Source: Hoeflea sp. BAL378
Lineage (GTDB): Bacteria; Pseudomonadota; Alphaproteobacteria; Rhizobiales; Rhizobiaceae
Assembly (NCBI RefSeq): GCF_000759435.1
Contig: NZ_JRJG01000159.1
Span: 1-38,349, forward strand
DNA length: 38,349 nt
Direction: 5' to 3'
A model generated the notes under the pieces. The model ran no database searches, was not told the origin of the DNA, and saw nothing but the letters and a program-made list of their open reading frames with translations. Positions 24,971 to 33,820 of the stretch are shown one piece after another. Positions within the stretch are counted from its first letter, which is position 1. Every line of letters starts with the position of its first letter. The translations under genes and the position numbers were made by a program.

Positions 24971-26709
24971 CAGCCGGCGACCGCCTCGGCGATGACCCGG
25001 TGGAAGATATCGCTGTGCGACAGATGCATGGTGTTGCCGCCGTTCTCGACCAGTTCGACGGGCGCGCCGCCATGGGAGGCGACGAACTCCTCCAGGAAAT
25101 CGGCGCGAATGATCGGGTCCTGGGCGCCGTGCAGCCACGTGATCGGGCATGTGAGCCTGAGGTAGTCGGCCTCCCAATCGGCCATGGCGGCCTTGCCGTC
25201 GTAGATGATGGCCTTCGCGCCCTGTTCGATCATGTGCAGGATTCCAGCCTCGCAGATGGCGTAGATGCGCGGATCCTCGAAATGGGCGAGGTCCACCGGC
25301 GAGTTCGAGAACAGGTGCTCGGCATAGGGCTTGAGGCCTTTGCGCAGCCAGTTGACGATGCCGATATGGATCATCGTCTCGAGGATCCGCGGCGTGTACT
25401 TGACTCCGAGCGCGGCAATCCGGGTCTGCATGCTCATGTGCGGCAGATGTTTCTTCTCATCGATGGGAATGCCCGCGCTCACCATCACCATGTTCCTGGT
25501 CTGGGAGCCCAGCGCGTGGGCGATCCGGCAGGCATGGCTGACTCCGCCCTGATGCGCCACCACGGTGACCGGCTCGCGGGTGATCTGGGGCAGGAGCAGC
25601 ATCACGTCGTCGATGACCACCTGGTTGAAGTCATCCCAGTTTTGCGGCGCATCCGTCAGTCCGAAGCTCGGCCGCGACGGCGCGATGATCTGGATGCCGT
25701 CCCGCCTGAAGGCTTCGATCATGTCGGCCGGGAAGAACGGACCCTGGACCAGCCCGTGGATGAACAGCACCGGCTTTCCCGCGGGATCGCCGAACACGCC
25801 GTAGCTGATCCTGCGGCCGTCGGGACGGATGAACGTCCTGTCCGGCCGGGCGATTGCCGCCGTCTCGACGCGCGGGCTGGCGGGCTGGCTCTTCCCCGGA
25901 TCGACCAGCAGCCCGTAGGTCGTGGCGAGAACCAGAAGGTCGGTGATCTTGCGGCAGCCGGACTTGCGCAGGATCGCCTTGGACTGCGTCTTGATGGTTT
26001 CGACGCTCCGGCACCGCGCCTCGGCGATCTCGGTCTGGGACATGCCGTTGAGCAGCGCGGCGAGCACATGGGTCTCCGACACCGACAGGTCGAACATCGA
26101 CTGGCAGAACTCCAGCGCCTCGACGGTCCACTCGAAATGCACGATCGACACCGCCAGGCCGCGGGAGCCGGTGCCGCGGGCGGCTTCCGCACTCACCCAT
26201 TTGCCGCATTTGGCCAGATGCGCCGCCGCGTCGTCCTTGCGCCTGATCAGGCAGATCTGATTGTTGAACCCGCCGGTCGCAACCGCGCCCTTGGCCAGTT
26301 TCTGCAATTCCGCCCGGCAAGCGGGTTCAAGGTTTAGCTTGCGGATCGGGACCGGAAAGTCCTGGCCGAAAAAATCCTTCGCCCGGGCATTCCCCTCCAC
26401 CATCCCGGTCGCCGGATCGATCAGCAGCGTGCTGAGCGCCGGGCTGGCGATATTGCTCGGATGCGACCTGTTCTCCAGCTCGCGCTCGTCGAGCAGCCGC
26501 TCGATGCGGGCGAGATGGCTGGAAATGGTCTCGTTGTTCTCGTAGTCGGCCGCCGTCAGCGCATGGGCGGAGAAATCATCCGGTTTGATGAAGTAGAAAT
26601 CATGCGCGGCCTCCATCAGGTCATGAAAGCTGTCCGGACGAAAAGGCGCGTCATAGGCCTTGTCCAGCAGGTTCAGAAGTCGATCCGAATGTGAAAGCGT
26701 TTCCTGCAT
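24970..26709 (-). CDS. LuxR-type regulator fused to an alpha/beta hydrolase domain with Gln in place of the nucleophile
   Basis: This 579-residue protein has three parts: an N-terminal sensor-like region (1-200), a LuxR/GerE helix-turn-helix (about 205-268, LSVSETHVLAALLNGMSQTEIAEA) and a full alpha/beta hydrolase domain (about 300-579, GKPVLFIHGL). The nucleophile elbow reads AHQGGV, so Gln387 (codon CAG) stands where Ser is expected in G-x-S-x-G. The acid (Asp531 in GAQDP) and a His (562/565) remain. Without a nucleophile the domain is unlikely to hydrolyse anything and may bind a ligand to control DNA binding. Flanked by a hairpin and by no obvious target gene. The Gln is in the sequence as given. 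The sensing role is inference. Confidence 0.85.
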   Translation of the reverse strand: MQETLSHSDRLLNLLDKAYDAPFRPDSFHDLMEAAHDFYFIKPDDFSAHALTAADYENNETISSHLARIERLLDERELENRSHPSNIASPALSTLLIDPATGMVEGNARAKDFFGQDFPVPIRKLNLEPACRAELQKLAKGAVATGGFNNQICLIRRKDDAAAHLAKCGKWVSAEAARGTGSRGLAVSIVHFEWTVEALEFCQSMFDLSVSETHVLAALLNGMSQTEIAEARCRSVETIKTQSKAILRKSGCRKITDLLVLATTYGLLVDPGKSQPASPRVETAAIARPDRTFIRPDGRRISYGVFGDPAGKPVLFIHGLVQGPFFPADMIEAFRRDGIQIIAPSRPSFGLTDAPQNWDDFNQVVIDDVMLLLPQITREPVTVVAHQGGVSHACRIAHALGSQTRNMVMVSAGIPIDEKKHLPHMSMQTRIAALGVKYTPRILETMIHIGIVNWLRKGLKPYAEHLFSNSPVDLAHFEDPRIYAICEAGILHMIEQGAKAIIYDGKAAMADWEADYLRLTCPITWLHGAQDPIIRADFLEEFVASHGGAPVELVENGGNTMHLSHSDIFHRVIAEAVAG

Positions 26710-26809
26710 GGACCCGAGACCCTGCCCCTTGAGATGTCGAGCGACTCCCTTGGTCTATTTTTGGCCTGATGCGACCTGCTTTGGCAACGCCCTTTTGACA
26801 TCGCGACCA

Positions 26810-27637
26810 TCATCCCCGCCCGTCGGAGGAAAGCAGGCTTTCCAGCCAGCGCACCGTGGAAGGGAGCCGCTCGGGATTGCGCCGCACCTCGAGGATCAAC
26901 CGCGGCGTCTCGGCGAGCGCGTCCAGGGCCGCGAGCAGCGGCGGCCAGTGGATGCGTCCCTCGCCTGGATGCCAGTGGCGGTCGGCATAGCCGTCGACGT
27001 CCTGCAGGTGGACATGGCCGAGGTGGCCCGCCGCGGCGTCGATGAAGTCATTGACCGGCGGCGCGGTGTAGCGGCCATGGGCGAGATCGGCATGGCCGGT
27101 GTCGATCGAGACCCTGAGGTTGGGATGGCCGATCGCGCGCACCAGATCCACCCGCGTCGCCGGATCGGTGTCGTCGATGTTTTCGAGCATCAGCGTGCAG
27201 CCGATGCCGGCGGCGCGTTTGAGCACCGGTTCGAGACAGTCCGCGGCCGCCGCAAACATCGACCGCTCGATGTCGGGATAATTGCGCCGGTTGAGCACGT
27301 GCCAGTAGGTGAACGGGCTGTGGATCACCATGTGGGTGGCCGACAGGCTTTCGGCGATCTCCAGCCCCTTGAGGAACCGCTCCTGGATCACGGTGCGGAT
27401 GGCGCGGTCGGGATTGGCGAGATCGAGCCCGAAGAACGGGCCGTGGATGCCGCGCTCGCCCCGATGCGGCGCCAGCGCGGTTCTGTACTTGCCGACGAGC
27501 TCCGAGCAATCGCCGGCGATCACCTCCGGGAAGACGAAATCCTGGATCTCGATCGGCCGGTCGGCCTCGCAGATCCAGTCCCGCAGGGTCGTGTAGCCGT
27601 CGAATTTGACGGCCGCGCCGAAGGTCGAAAGGGTCAT
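26810..27637 (-). CDS. Sugar phosphate isomerase/epimerase (xylose isomerase-like TIM barrel)
   Basis: This 275-residue TIM barrel belongs to the AP-endonuclease-2/xylose isomerase-like family (IolE, IolI, Hyi relatives). The four metal ligands are visible: Glu152 (MLEN), Asp179 (SIDTGH), His210 (HVHLQD) and Glu250 (ILEVRR). The start is the ATG at 27637, 11 bases after the stop of the permease gene. It is the last gene of the importer operon and so probably isomerises or epimerises the imported sugar or sugar derivative in the cytosol. The glycerophosphodiesterase (ugpQ) that ends classical ugp operons is absent. Confidence 0.85.
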   Translation of the reverse strand: MTLSTFGAAVKFDGYTTLRDWICEADRPIEIQDFVFPEVIAGDCSELVGKYRTALAPHRGERGIHGPFFGLDLANPDRAIRTVIQERFLKGLEIAESLSATHMVIHSPFTYWHVLNRRNYPDIERSMFAAAADCLEPVLKRAAGIGCTLMLENIDDTDPATRVDLVRAIGHPNLRVSIDTGHADLAHGRYTAPPVNDFIDAAAGHLGHVHLQDVDGYADRHWHPGEGRIHWPPLLAALDALAETPRLILEVRRNPERLPSTVRWLESLLSSDGRG

Positions 27638-27648
27638 CGGATCAGTCC

Positions 27649-28467
27649 TTATTTGATGCCGGCGCGCATGAAACTTTGCACGAACTGGCGCTGGAACAGC
27701 AGGAACCCCAGCAGCAGCGGCGCCGAGGTCATGAGCGTGGCGGCGTTGATCACCGCCCATGCGGTGCCGCTGTCGGTGGTGGCGAAGATCGACAGGCCGA
27801 CGGTGAGCGGGCGCGTCTCGACCGAATTGGTGATGATCAGCGGCCAGAGGAAATTGTTCCAGTGATGGCTGACAGAGACAAGCCCGAAGGCCAGCATCGC
27901 CGGCTTGCCCAGCGGCACATAGACCCGCCACAACAACCCCAGGAGCGAGCAGCCCTCCACCCGCGCCGCGTCGTCGAGTTCGCGCGGGATGGTCATGAAG
28001 GTCTGGCGCAACAGGAAGATGGCGAAGCCCGAGGCGAAATAGGGCAGCCCGATGGCGATGATCGTGTCGACCAGGCCCAGCGCCCGCATGGTCTTGTAGT
28101 TCTCGACCAGCAGGATGTCGGGCATCACCAGGAGCTGCATCAGGATCAGCGTGAACAGGATCGTCTTGCCGGGGAATTCCAGCCGGGCAAAGGCGAAGGC
28201 CGCGAGCGTGCACAGCACAAGCTGCGCGACGAGGATCATGGTGACCAGCAGGATGGTGTTGAGGAAATAGCGCGCGAACGGCGCCTGCGACCAGGCGGAG
28301 GCAAAATTGTCGAGCGTCAGCGGCGCGGTGAGGTCGAACCGCGCCTCGAAGGCGGCGGGATGGAACGCGGCCCAGATCGCGTAGAGCAGCGGCAGGATCC
28401 ACACGAACGCCAGCAGCGCGCCGCCGCCGCGGATCAGCACGCGGTCGAACAGGGTCTCGCCGATCAT
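27649..28467 (-). CDS. Carbohydrate ABC transporter permease, UgpE/MalG type
   Basis: The 272-residue permease has six membrane spans, starting with a span at about 13-35. The EAA loop DDAARVEGCSLLGLLWRVYVP lies at about residues 165-185 and the C-terminus is LLFQRQFVQSFMRAGIK, both as in UgpE/MalG. It overlaps the upstream permease gene by 4 bases (ATGA at 28464-28467). Inner-membrane half of the importer, partner of the UgpA-type permease. Confidence 0.92.
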   Translation of the reverse strand: MIGETLFDRVLIRGGGALLAFVWILPLLYAIWAAFHPAAFEARFDLTAPLTLDNFASAWSQAPFARYFLNTILLVTMILVAQLVLCTLAAFAFARLEFPGKTILFTLILMQLLVMPDILLVENYKTMRALGLVDTIIAIGLPYFASGFAIFLLRQTFMTIPRELDDAARVEGCSLLGLLWRVYVPLGKPAMLAFGLVSVSHHWNNFLWPLIITNSVETRPLTVGLSIFATTDSGTAWAVINAATLMTSAPLLLGFLLFQRQFVQSFMRAGIK

Positions 28468-29336
28468 TTGTAGTGCACCCGTCTGTCGGCGAGGAAGAAC
28501 TGCCCGATGCCCACCACCGAGAGGATGGCGATCAGCACCACCGTCAGCGCCGCCGCGTAAGCCGTGTCCCAGAACCGGAAGCCGGTTTCGAAGATGTAAT
28601 AGAGCAGCAGCATGGTGGCGCTGTCGGGCCCGCCCTTGGTCATGACGAAGACATGGTCCACCAGCCGGAAGGCGTTGATCACCGCATTGACCGACACGAA
28701 CAGCGTGGTGGGCATGATCAGCGGCAGCGTCACCAGGCGGAAGAAGGTCCAGCGGCCGCAGCCCTCGATCGCCGCCGCCTCGCGCAGCGACTGCGGGATC
28801 GTCTGCAGCGCGGCCAGGAAGAAGATCATGAAGAACCCGGCCTCCTTCCAGATCGTCACCGCGGCCACGGCATAGAGCGCGGTGTCGGGCTGGCCCACGT
28901 AATTGGCCGACGGCAGGCCGACGACCAGGCGGATCTGGTCGATCAGGCCGAAGCCCGGCGCATAGAAGAACAGCCAGATATTGGCGACCGCGATCAGCGG
29001 CAGCACGGTCGGCGTGAAGAACGCCATCCGCATCAGGCTCACACCCCTGAACGAGCGGTGCACCAGCAGCGCCATGGCGAGCGACAGCAGGATCGAGGCG
29101 GGAATGGTGATCGCCGCATAGACCGCGGAATTGACCATCGCTTTGATGAAGATCGGATCCTCGAGCATCTTCCGGTAGTTGCCGAGCCCCGTGAACACCG
29201 CCGCGCGACGCCCCTTACCTGTGGTCCAGAAACTGTCGATGAGGGTGGTGACGGCGGGCAGATGCGTGAAGGCGATCAGGAACACGAACGCCGGCAGCAG
29301 CATGAGCCAGGCATGAATCCAGGTGCGGCGGTTCAT
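28464..29336 (-). CDS. Carbohydrate ABC transporter permease, UgpA/MalF type
   Basis: The 290-residue permease has six membrane spans. The ATG at 29336 is chosen because AGGATC lies upstream and the start MNRRTWIHAWLMLLP is right for the family. The EAA loop is REAAAIEGCGRWTFFRLVTLP. It follows the solute-binding protein gene by about 60 bases and overlaps the next permease gene. The family call is firm. The sugar is not known. Confidence 0.92.
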   Translation of the reverse strand: MNRRTWIHAWLMLLPAFVFLIAFTHLPAVTTLIDSFWTTGKGRRAAVFTGLGNYRKMLEDPIFIKAMVNSAVYAAITIPASILLSLAMALLVHRSFRGVSLMRMAFFTPTVLPLIAVANIWLFFYAPGFGLIDQIRLVVGLPSANYVGQPDTALYAVAAVTIWKEAGFFMIFFLAALQTIPQSLREAAAIEGCGRWTFFRLVTLPLIMPTTLFVSVNAVINAFRLVDHVFVMTKGGPDSATMLLLYYIFETGFRFWDTAYAAALTVVLIAILSVVGIGQFFLADRRVHYK

Positions 29337-29396
29337 GGACGATCCTAAACGGAAAATGGCGGGGCGCACGCCAGGGTGCGCCCCGCCGGGAGGGCA

Positions 29397-30671
29397 TCAG
29401 CGATAGGCGGCGAGGATCGCGTCGGCTTCGGCCTGGGCGGCGTCGAGCGCCTCCTTGGGCGACTTCTGGCCGGTGATCGCGGCTTCGAGCGCCGAGTTGA
29501 GGAGCTGCGTCACCTTGGGCCCCTCGAAGGTCGAGAGTTCCGCGACCGCATAATCGAGCTGGTCGCGGGCCACCAGCGCCTGCGGGAAGTCCTTGACGTA
29601 GTCCTTCATCGTCTGGGTTTCCCAGACGTCGGGGCGCGGCGCGACATAGCCGGTGGCGATCGTCCACTTGGCGGCCTGCTCGGGAGCGGTCGCCCATTTG
29701 ACGAAGTCGGCAGCCGCCTGCAGTTCCTCGTCGGTCGAGCCCTTGAGCAGGTAGAAATTGCCGCCGCCGGTGGGGGCGCCGTTCTTGGTGAGACCCGGCA
29801 GGAAGCCGACGCCGAAATCGAAGGGCGCGTTGGTGCGCACATTGGTGAGGTTGCCGGTCGTCGTCCAGATCATCGCCGCCTGGCCTTCGAAGAAGGCCTT
29901 CGGCGTGCCGCCCCAGTCGAGGATGCCGGGCGCCATCACGCCGTCGGTCGCCGACAGCGCCACCAGCGCTTCGAGCGCGCCCACGGCGGCGTCCGAATTG
30001 AAGGTGACCTTGGTGCCGGTGTCATCGGCGAGCAGGCCGCCATTGCCGGCGACGATGCCGGTCCAGAGCCAGGACGGGAAGCCCGAGGACGGGATGTGGA
30101 CGCCCCACTGCGTGACGTTGCCGCTCGCGTCCTTCACCGTCAGCTTCTTGCCCATCTCCACCATTTCGGCCCAGTTGGCCGGACCCTTTTCCGGATCGAG
30201 GCCCGCCTTGGCGAAGGCTTCCTTGTTCCAGTAGAGAACCGGGGTCGAGCGCTGGAACGGGATGCCCCAGGTCTTGCCTTCGGTCTGGCTGTTGGCCATG
30301 AAGGCCGGGTAGAAGCCGCCGATCCAGCTCTCTTTCTCTTCTTCCGTGACATAGGCGTCCCAGGCCACGATCATCTCCTCGTCGATGAAGGTGAACATGT
30401 CGGTCGACAGCGAGATGATGAGCTGCGGCGCGTTGCCGCCGCGCACGGCGGTGATCGCCTTGGTGGTCGTGTCGGCATAGGAGCCGGTGTAGATCGCGTC
30501 GATCTTCACGTCGGGATGGGCGGCCATGTAGTCTTCGGTCAGCGACTGGATCGTGCCGGCGGCGGGGCCGCCGACGGCGACGGGGAAATAGAATTCCAGA
30601 TCGACGGCGGAAGCCGCGCTCGCGAACAGCGTCAGCGCCGAGGTCGCCAGAAACACGTTAAGCAGTCTCAT
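29397..30671 (-). CDS. UgpB-like extracellular solute-binding protein
   Basis: The 424-residue protein has a signal peptide ending near SAASA (residue 22). The mature start VDLEFYFPVAVGG and the TGSYADTTTKAITAVRGGNAPQL segment match the family 1 binding proteins of the glycerol-3-phosphate type (UgpB). The ATG at 30671 lies inside the 3' end of the ATPase gene (14-base overlap), so the two are translated together. Periplasmic receptor for the permease pair that follows. The ligand is probably a sugar alcohol, sugar or phosphorylated polyol; the exact one is open. Confidence 0.9.
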   Translation of the reverse strand: MRLLNVFLATSALTLFASAASAVDLEFYFPVAVGGPAAGTIQSLTEDYMAAHPDVKIDAIYTGSYADTTTKAITAVRGGNAPQLIISLSTDMFTFIDEEMIVAWDAYVTEEEKESWIGGFYPAFMANSQTEGKTWGIPFQRSTPVLYWNKEAFAKAGLDPEKGPANWAEMVEMGKKLTVKDASGNVTQWGVHIPSSGFPSWLWTGIVAGNGGLLADDTGTKVTFNSDAAVGALEALVALSATDGVMAPGILDWGGTPKAFFEGQAAMIWTTTGNLTNVRTNAPFDFGVGFLPGLTKNGAPTGGGNFYLLKGSTDEELQAAADFVKWATAPEQAAKWTIATGYVAPRPDVWETQTMKDYVKDFPQALVARDQLDYAVAELSTFEGPKVTQLLNSALEAAITGQKSPKEALDAAQAEADAILAAYR

Positions 30672-31740
30672 GGGTGAAGTCCTTCTTGGTTGGGGATGGG
30701 GAGGCGAAATCGAACCCGGCCAGCCGTTGGCCGCTGGCCGCATCGAACAGGCTCTGGCGCTCGGGCGCCCAGCCCAGGGCAAAGCGCGCCGGCGGCGGCG
30801 CGGCACTTGCCGGCAGGCGCAGGATGAAGTCGGTCCCGCCCAGCCGGGCCGAGACGAGGCGGTCGGCGCCCAGATACTCGACGCCGCGCAGCTCGGCCTC
30901 GGGACCGGTCTCGGCGAGGAAGAGGTCTTCGGGACGCAGGCCGACCAGATGCTTGCCGGTTCCGGGAGGAACGCCGTGCCGGCCCCCAAACAGGGCGACT
31001 GGAAACAGGTTCATCGGCGGCGTTCCGATGAAGCCCGCGGTGAACACGGTCGCGGGCCGCGCATAGACTTCCTCCGGCGTGCCGACCTGCTCGATCCGGC
31101 CGGCATTCATGACGATGATCCTGTCGGCCATGGTCATCGCCTCGATCTGGTCGTGGGTCACATAGACCACGGTGAGCCCCAGCGCCTGCTGGATCGCCCT
31201 GAGCTCGACGCGCATGTCGGCGCGGAGCTTCGCGTCGAGGTTGGAGAGCGGCTCGTCCATCAGGCAGATCGGGCGCTCGCTGATCACCGCGCGGGCCAGC
31301 GCCACGCGCTGCTGCTGCCCGCCCGACAGCTCCGAGGGCTTGCGGGCAAGAAGCTGCGACAGGCCCATCATCGCGGCCACGGTGTCGAGCCGCTTCATGC
31401 GTTCGGCCTTGGCGACGCCGCGGACCCTGAGCCCGAAGACGATGTTCTCGAGCACCGTGAGGTGGGGAAACAGGGCGTAGGACTGGAACACCATCGACAG
31501 CTCGCGCAGGCTGGGCGCCTTGCCGCCGACATCGGCGCCGCCGATGCGGATCGCGCCGCTGGTCTGCGCGTCGAGACCGGCGATCAGCCGCAGCAGCGTC
31601 GACTTCCCGCAGCCGGAGGGTCCCAGAAGCACCGAGAATTCGCCCTTCCGGAGGGAAACCGAGACATCGTCGAGCGCCGCCGTCGAGCCGAACAGGCGCG
31701 ACACATTCTCGATCTGGATCTGGGCTTGGCCGGTCTGCAT
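30658..31740 (-). CDS. ABC transporter ATP-binding protein, UgpC/MalK type
   Basis: The 360-residue ATPase carries Walker A GPSGCGKST (40-48), signature LSGGQ (138-142), Walker B CLMDEP and a C-terminal TOBE/OB regulatory domain (about 240-360). It is the first gene of the operon, ahead of the binding protein, which is an uncommon order for this family. It overlaps that gene by 14 bases. It powers uptake by the two permeases encoded downstream. The 103 bases upstream of the ATG contain the promoter; no clear Pho box is present. Confidence 0.93.
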   Translation of the reverse strand: MQTGQAQIQIENVSRLFGSTAALDDVSVSLRKGEFSVLLGPSGCGKSTLLRLIAGLDAQTSGAIRIGGADVGGKAPSLRELSMVFQSYALFPHLTVLENIVFGLRVRGVAKAERMKRLDTVAAMMGLSQLLARKPSELSGGQQQRVALARAVISERPICLMDEPLSNLDAKLRADMRVELRAIQQALGLTVVYVTHDQIEAMTMADRIIVMNAGRIEQVGTPEEVYARPATVFTAGFIGTPPMNLFPVALFGGRHGVPPGTGKHLVGLRPEDLFLAETGPEAELRGVEYLGADRLVSARLGGTDFILRLPASAAPPPARFALGWAPERQSLFDAASGQRLAGFDFASPSPTKKDFTHETA

Positions 31741-31843
31741 GGCCGTGCAGGAACCATGATTGCGTGAACCCCAGATGACGGCCTTGCGAAGCTTTTATGT
31801 CAGTGGCGCGGCCCGGCCGTGACGGACGGGATATCCACGGGCA

Positions 31844-32443
31844 TCAGAGGGAGAGGCCCTGCTCTCTCATCCGCTCGATCGCCTTGCGCTGCAGCAGGAT
31901 GATGGTCTTGGCATCGCGAATCTCGCCGCTTTCGATCATGTCGAGGGCGTCGGCCAGCGGCACGTGCAGGACCTCGATGTCCTCGCCCTCGTCATAGTCT
32001 CCACCGCCTTCGGATTTGCGGTGGCTGTCGGAGTAGACGCCCTCGAAGAAGGCCAGGTATTCCGTGACCGATCCGGGGCTCATGTAGACATCGAAAAGAT
32101 GCCCCAGCTTGTCGATCTGGTAACCCGTCTCCTCGATCAGCTCGCTTCGCATCCGCTCCGCGGCCTCCGCCCCGTCCAGCAGTCCGGCGGGAACCTCGAT
32201 CAACGACAGCTGTCCGCCGTTGAGAAACGCCGGCAATCGAAACTGGCGCGTGAGCAGCACGCAGCCGGTCTCGGGGTTGAACAACAGGCAGGCGACGCCA
32301 TTGCCCCGGTCATAGGCTTCCCGCGTCTGGCGTTGCCATTCGCCGCTGCGACGTCTGAGATCATACTCATGTTTCGTCAGCTTGCCCCAGTCGTCGGAAA
32401 GCACCTCGCTCGAAACCAAGCGCACCGCATCCTTGTCATCCAC
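31844..32443 (-). CDS. Nudix hydrolase, NudK/ADP-ribose pyrophosphatase-like
   Basis: This protein has 199 residues from the GTG at 32443, chosen because GGAAAGGGG lies nine bases upstream; an ATG at 32470 is an in-frame alternative without a ribosome site. The Nudix box (about residues 87-108) is GLLDGAEAAERMRSELIEET, with the shortened E-x6-x-E spacing also seen in E. coli NudK, a GDP-mannose pyrophosphatase. The N-terminal segment (SDDWGKLTKHEYDLRR) is also NudK-like. It probably hydrolyses a nucleoside diphosphate sugar in the cytosol. It sits between the sugar importer operon and the ferric-binding protein, with no visible link to either. Confidence 0.85.
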   Translation of the reverse strand: MDDKDAVRLVSSEVLSDDWGKLTKHEYDLRRRSGEWQRQTREAYDRGNGVACLLFNPETGCVLLTRQFRLPAFLNGGQLSLIEVPAGLLDGAEAAERMRSELIEETGYQIDKLGHLFDVYMSPGSVTEYLAFFEGVYSDSHRKSEGGGDYDEGEDIEVLHVPLADALDMIESGEIRDAKTIILLQRKAIERMREQGLSL

Positions 32444-32648
32444 TCTCGTATTCCCCTTTCCAGGTCGCATCCATGAGAACGCCGGGACCTGCCCGGCTCA
32501 GCGCCCGCGCCGCGAGACGTTGCGGCGCAACTGCTTTTCCACCGTGATGTTGGCGAAAAGCAGCCCGCCCGGCGTCATGGCGATCCCGGTCCGGACAAGA
32601 ACGCGCGGCGGTTCCCGTCCACATCCCCTGGCAGCCGCATCGCCCAAC

Positions 32649-32683
32649 AAAAAAGGCCCGGACGCCAAATGTCCAGGCCTTTT
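32649..32683 (-). terminator. Rho-independent terminator of the ferric-binding protein gene
   Basis: GGCCcGGAC (32655-32663) pairs with GTCCaGGCC (32671-32679), one mismatch, with a 7-base loop. On the - strand it is followed by six T residues (32654-32649). It lies about 55 bases after the stop of the gene at 32738. Confidence 0.85.
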
Positions 32684-32737
32684 CCGTGCGCCGGGGAAGC
32701 GGTCATTCCCCCGGAGCGTGATGCTGTCGGCGCAAGC

Positions 32738-33772
32738 CTACTTGTAGCCGACCTCGTTGTAGATTTCCTGGGCGCGGGCCTGGTTCTTGCCGAGTTCGTT
32801 GAGGTTGAGCGTGTCTGCGGTGAAGCTGCCCAGACCCTCGACCACCGAGGAGGCTGCGACGCCTTCGACCACCGGATACTCGTTGTTGCCGTTGGCGAAA
32901 TAGGACTGCGCCGAATCGGAGGTGAAATATTCGAGCAGCTTGACCGCGTTGTCGCGGTTGGGCGCATGCGCCGCCACGCCGGCGCCCGAGATATTGACAT
33001 GGGTGCCGTTGCCGCCCTGGTCGGGGAAGACGATGCCGATCTTGTCGATGCCTTCGGTGAGCCCGTCGACCTGTCCGGCGACGCCGCGGGCGAAGTAGTA
33101 GGTGTTGGAGATGGCAATCCCGCATTCGCCCGAGACCAGGCCCTTGAGCTGGTCGGTGTCGCCGCCCTGCGGCTCGCGCGCCAGATTGTCCTTGAGCCCC
33201 TGGGCCCACTGCTTGGCGGCGTCATCGCCATTGTGGGCGATATAGGCGCCCAGCAGCGACAGCATGTAGATGTTGGAGCCGGAGCGGGCGCAGATCAGGC
33301 CCTTGTACTTGGGGTCGGCCAGCGCGGCGTAGGTCTGCGGCGGCTCGCTCACCTTGTCCTTGTTGTAGAAGATCACCCGGGCGCGCTTGGAAATGCCGAA
33401 CCAGTGGCCTTCGGGATGGCGCAGGCTCTCGGGAACCCGTTCGTTGAGCACCTCGGAATCGACCGCGGCCAGCAGGCCCGCCTGGTCGGCGCGCCACAAC
33501 CGGCCGGCATCGGCGGTGATGAACACGTCGGCCGGGCTGTTGGCGCCCTCGGCCTTCATCCGCTCGATCAGCTCGTCTTCCTTGCCCTCGATCAGGTTGA
33601 TCTTGATGCCGGTGGCCTCGGTGAAGTCGCTGTAGAGCCGCTCATCGGTGTCGTAGTGGCGCGACGAGTAGATGTTGACCTCGCCCTCGGCCTGGGCAGG
33701 CGCGGCGAAGGCGGCAAAGGCCGCGACAGAGGCGAGAAGCGCCAGGAAACGGGGGGCGGCGGCGTGGGTCAT
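32738..33772 (-). CDS. Ferric iron ABC transporter binding protein (FbpA/FutA family)
   Basis: This 344-residue protein starts at the ATG at 33772 (GGAGG five bases upstream). The signal peptide ends at PAQA (residue 28). The mature start EGEVNIYSSRHYDTDERLY and the Tyr-Tyr pair at 225-226 (SNTYYFAR) are the marks of ferric-ion binders, which ligate iron with these Tyr. Neither permease nor ATPase is adjacent. The permease at 21483-23165 is a likely partner. A TGA-N9-TCA element (IRO-box type) and AT-rich inverted repeats stand just upstream, so iron repression (RirA-like) is likely. A terminator follows. Confidence 0.9.
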   Translation of the reverse strand: MTHAAAPRFLALLASVAAFAAFAAPAQAEGEVNIYSSRHYDTDERLYSDFTEATGIKINLIEGKEDELIERMKAEGANSPADVFITADAGRLWRADQAGLLAAVDSEVLNERVPESLRHPEGHWFGISKRARVIFYNKDKVSEPPQTYAALADPKYKGLICARSGSNIYMLSLLGAYIAHNGDDAAKQWAQGLKDNLAREPQGGDTDQLKGLVSGECGIAISNTYYFARGVAGQVDGLTEGIDKIGIVFPDQGGNGTHVNISGAGVAAHAPNRDNAVKLLEYFTSDSAQSYFANGNNEYPVVEGVAASSVVEGLGSFTADTLNLNELGKNQARAQEIYNEVGYK

Positions 33773-33789
33773 GAGGTCCTCCAGGTGGA

Positions 33790-33820
33790 TATAAACTTGA
33801 GTTTCTGGATCATGTTTATA
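33790..33820 (-). promoter_or_regulatory. Probable iron-responsive operator (IRO box) with AT-rich inverted repeat
   Basis: TGA (33798-33800), nine bases, TCA (33810-33812) fit the rhizobial IRO-box consensus TGA-N9-TCA, bound by the iron regulator RirA. The box lies within an inverted repeat TATAAAC-N17-GTTTATA (33790-33796, 33814-33820), just upstream of the ferric-binding protein gene. The rest of the 303-base gap to 34075 is GC-rich, with no reading frame I trust, and ends with the GGAGG ribosome site of the next gene. TGA-N9-TCA also turns up by chance, so the context carries the call. Confidence 0.5.

Noticed and set aside
31741-31843. Pho box in front of the Ugp-like operon
   Set aside because: One CTGACAT is present, but the second direct repeat at the required spacing is not.
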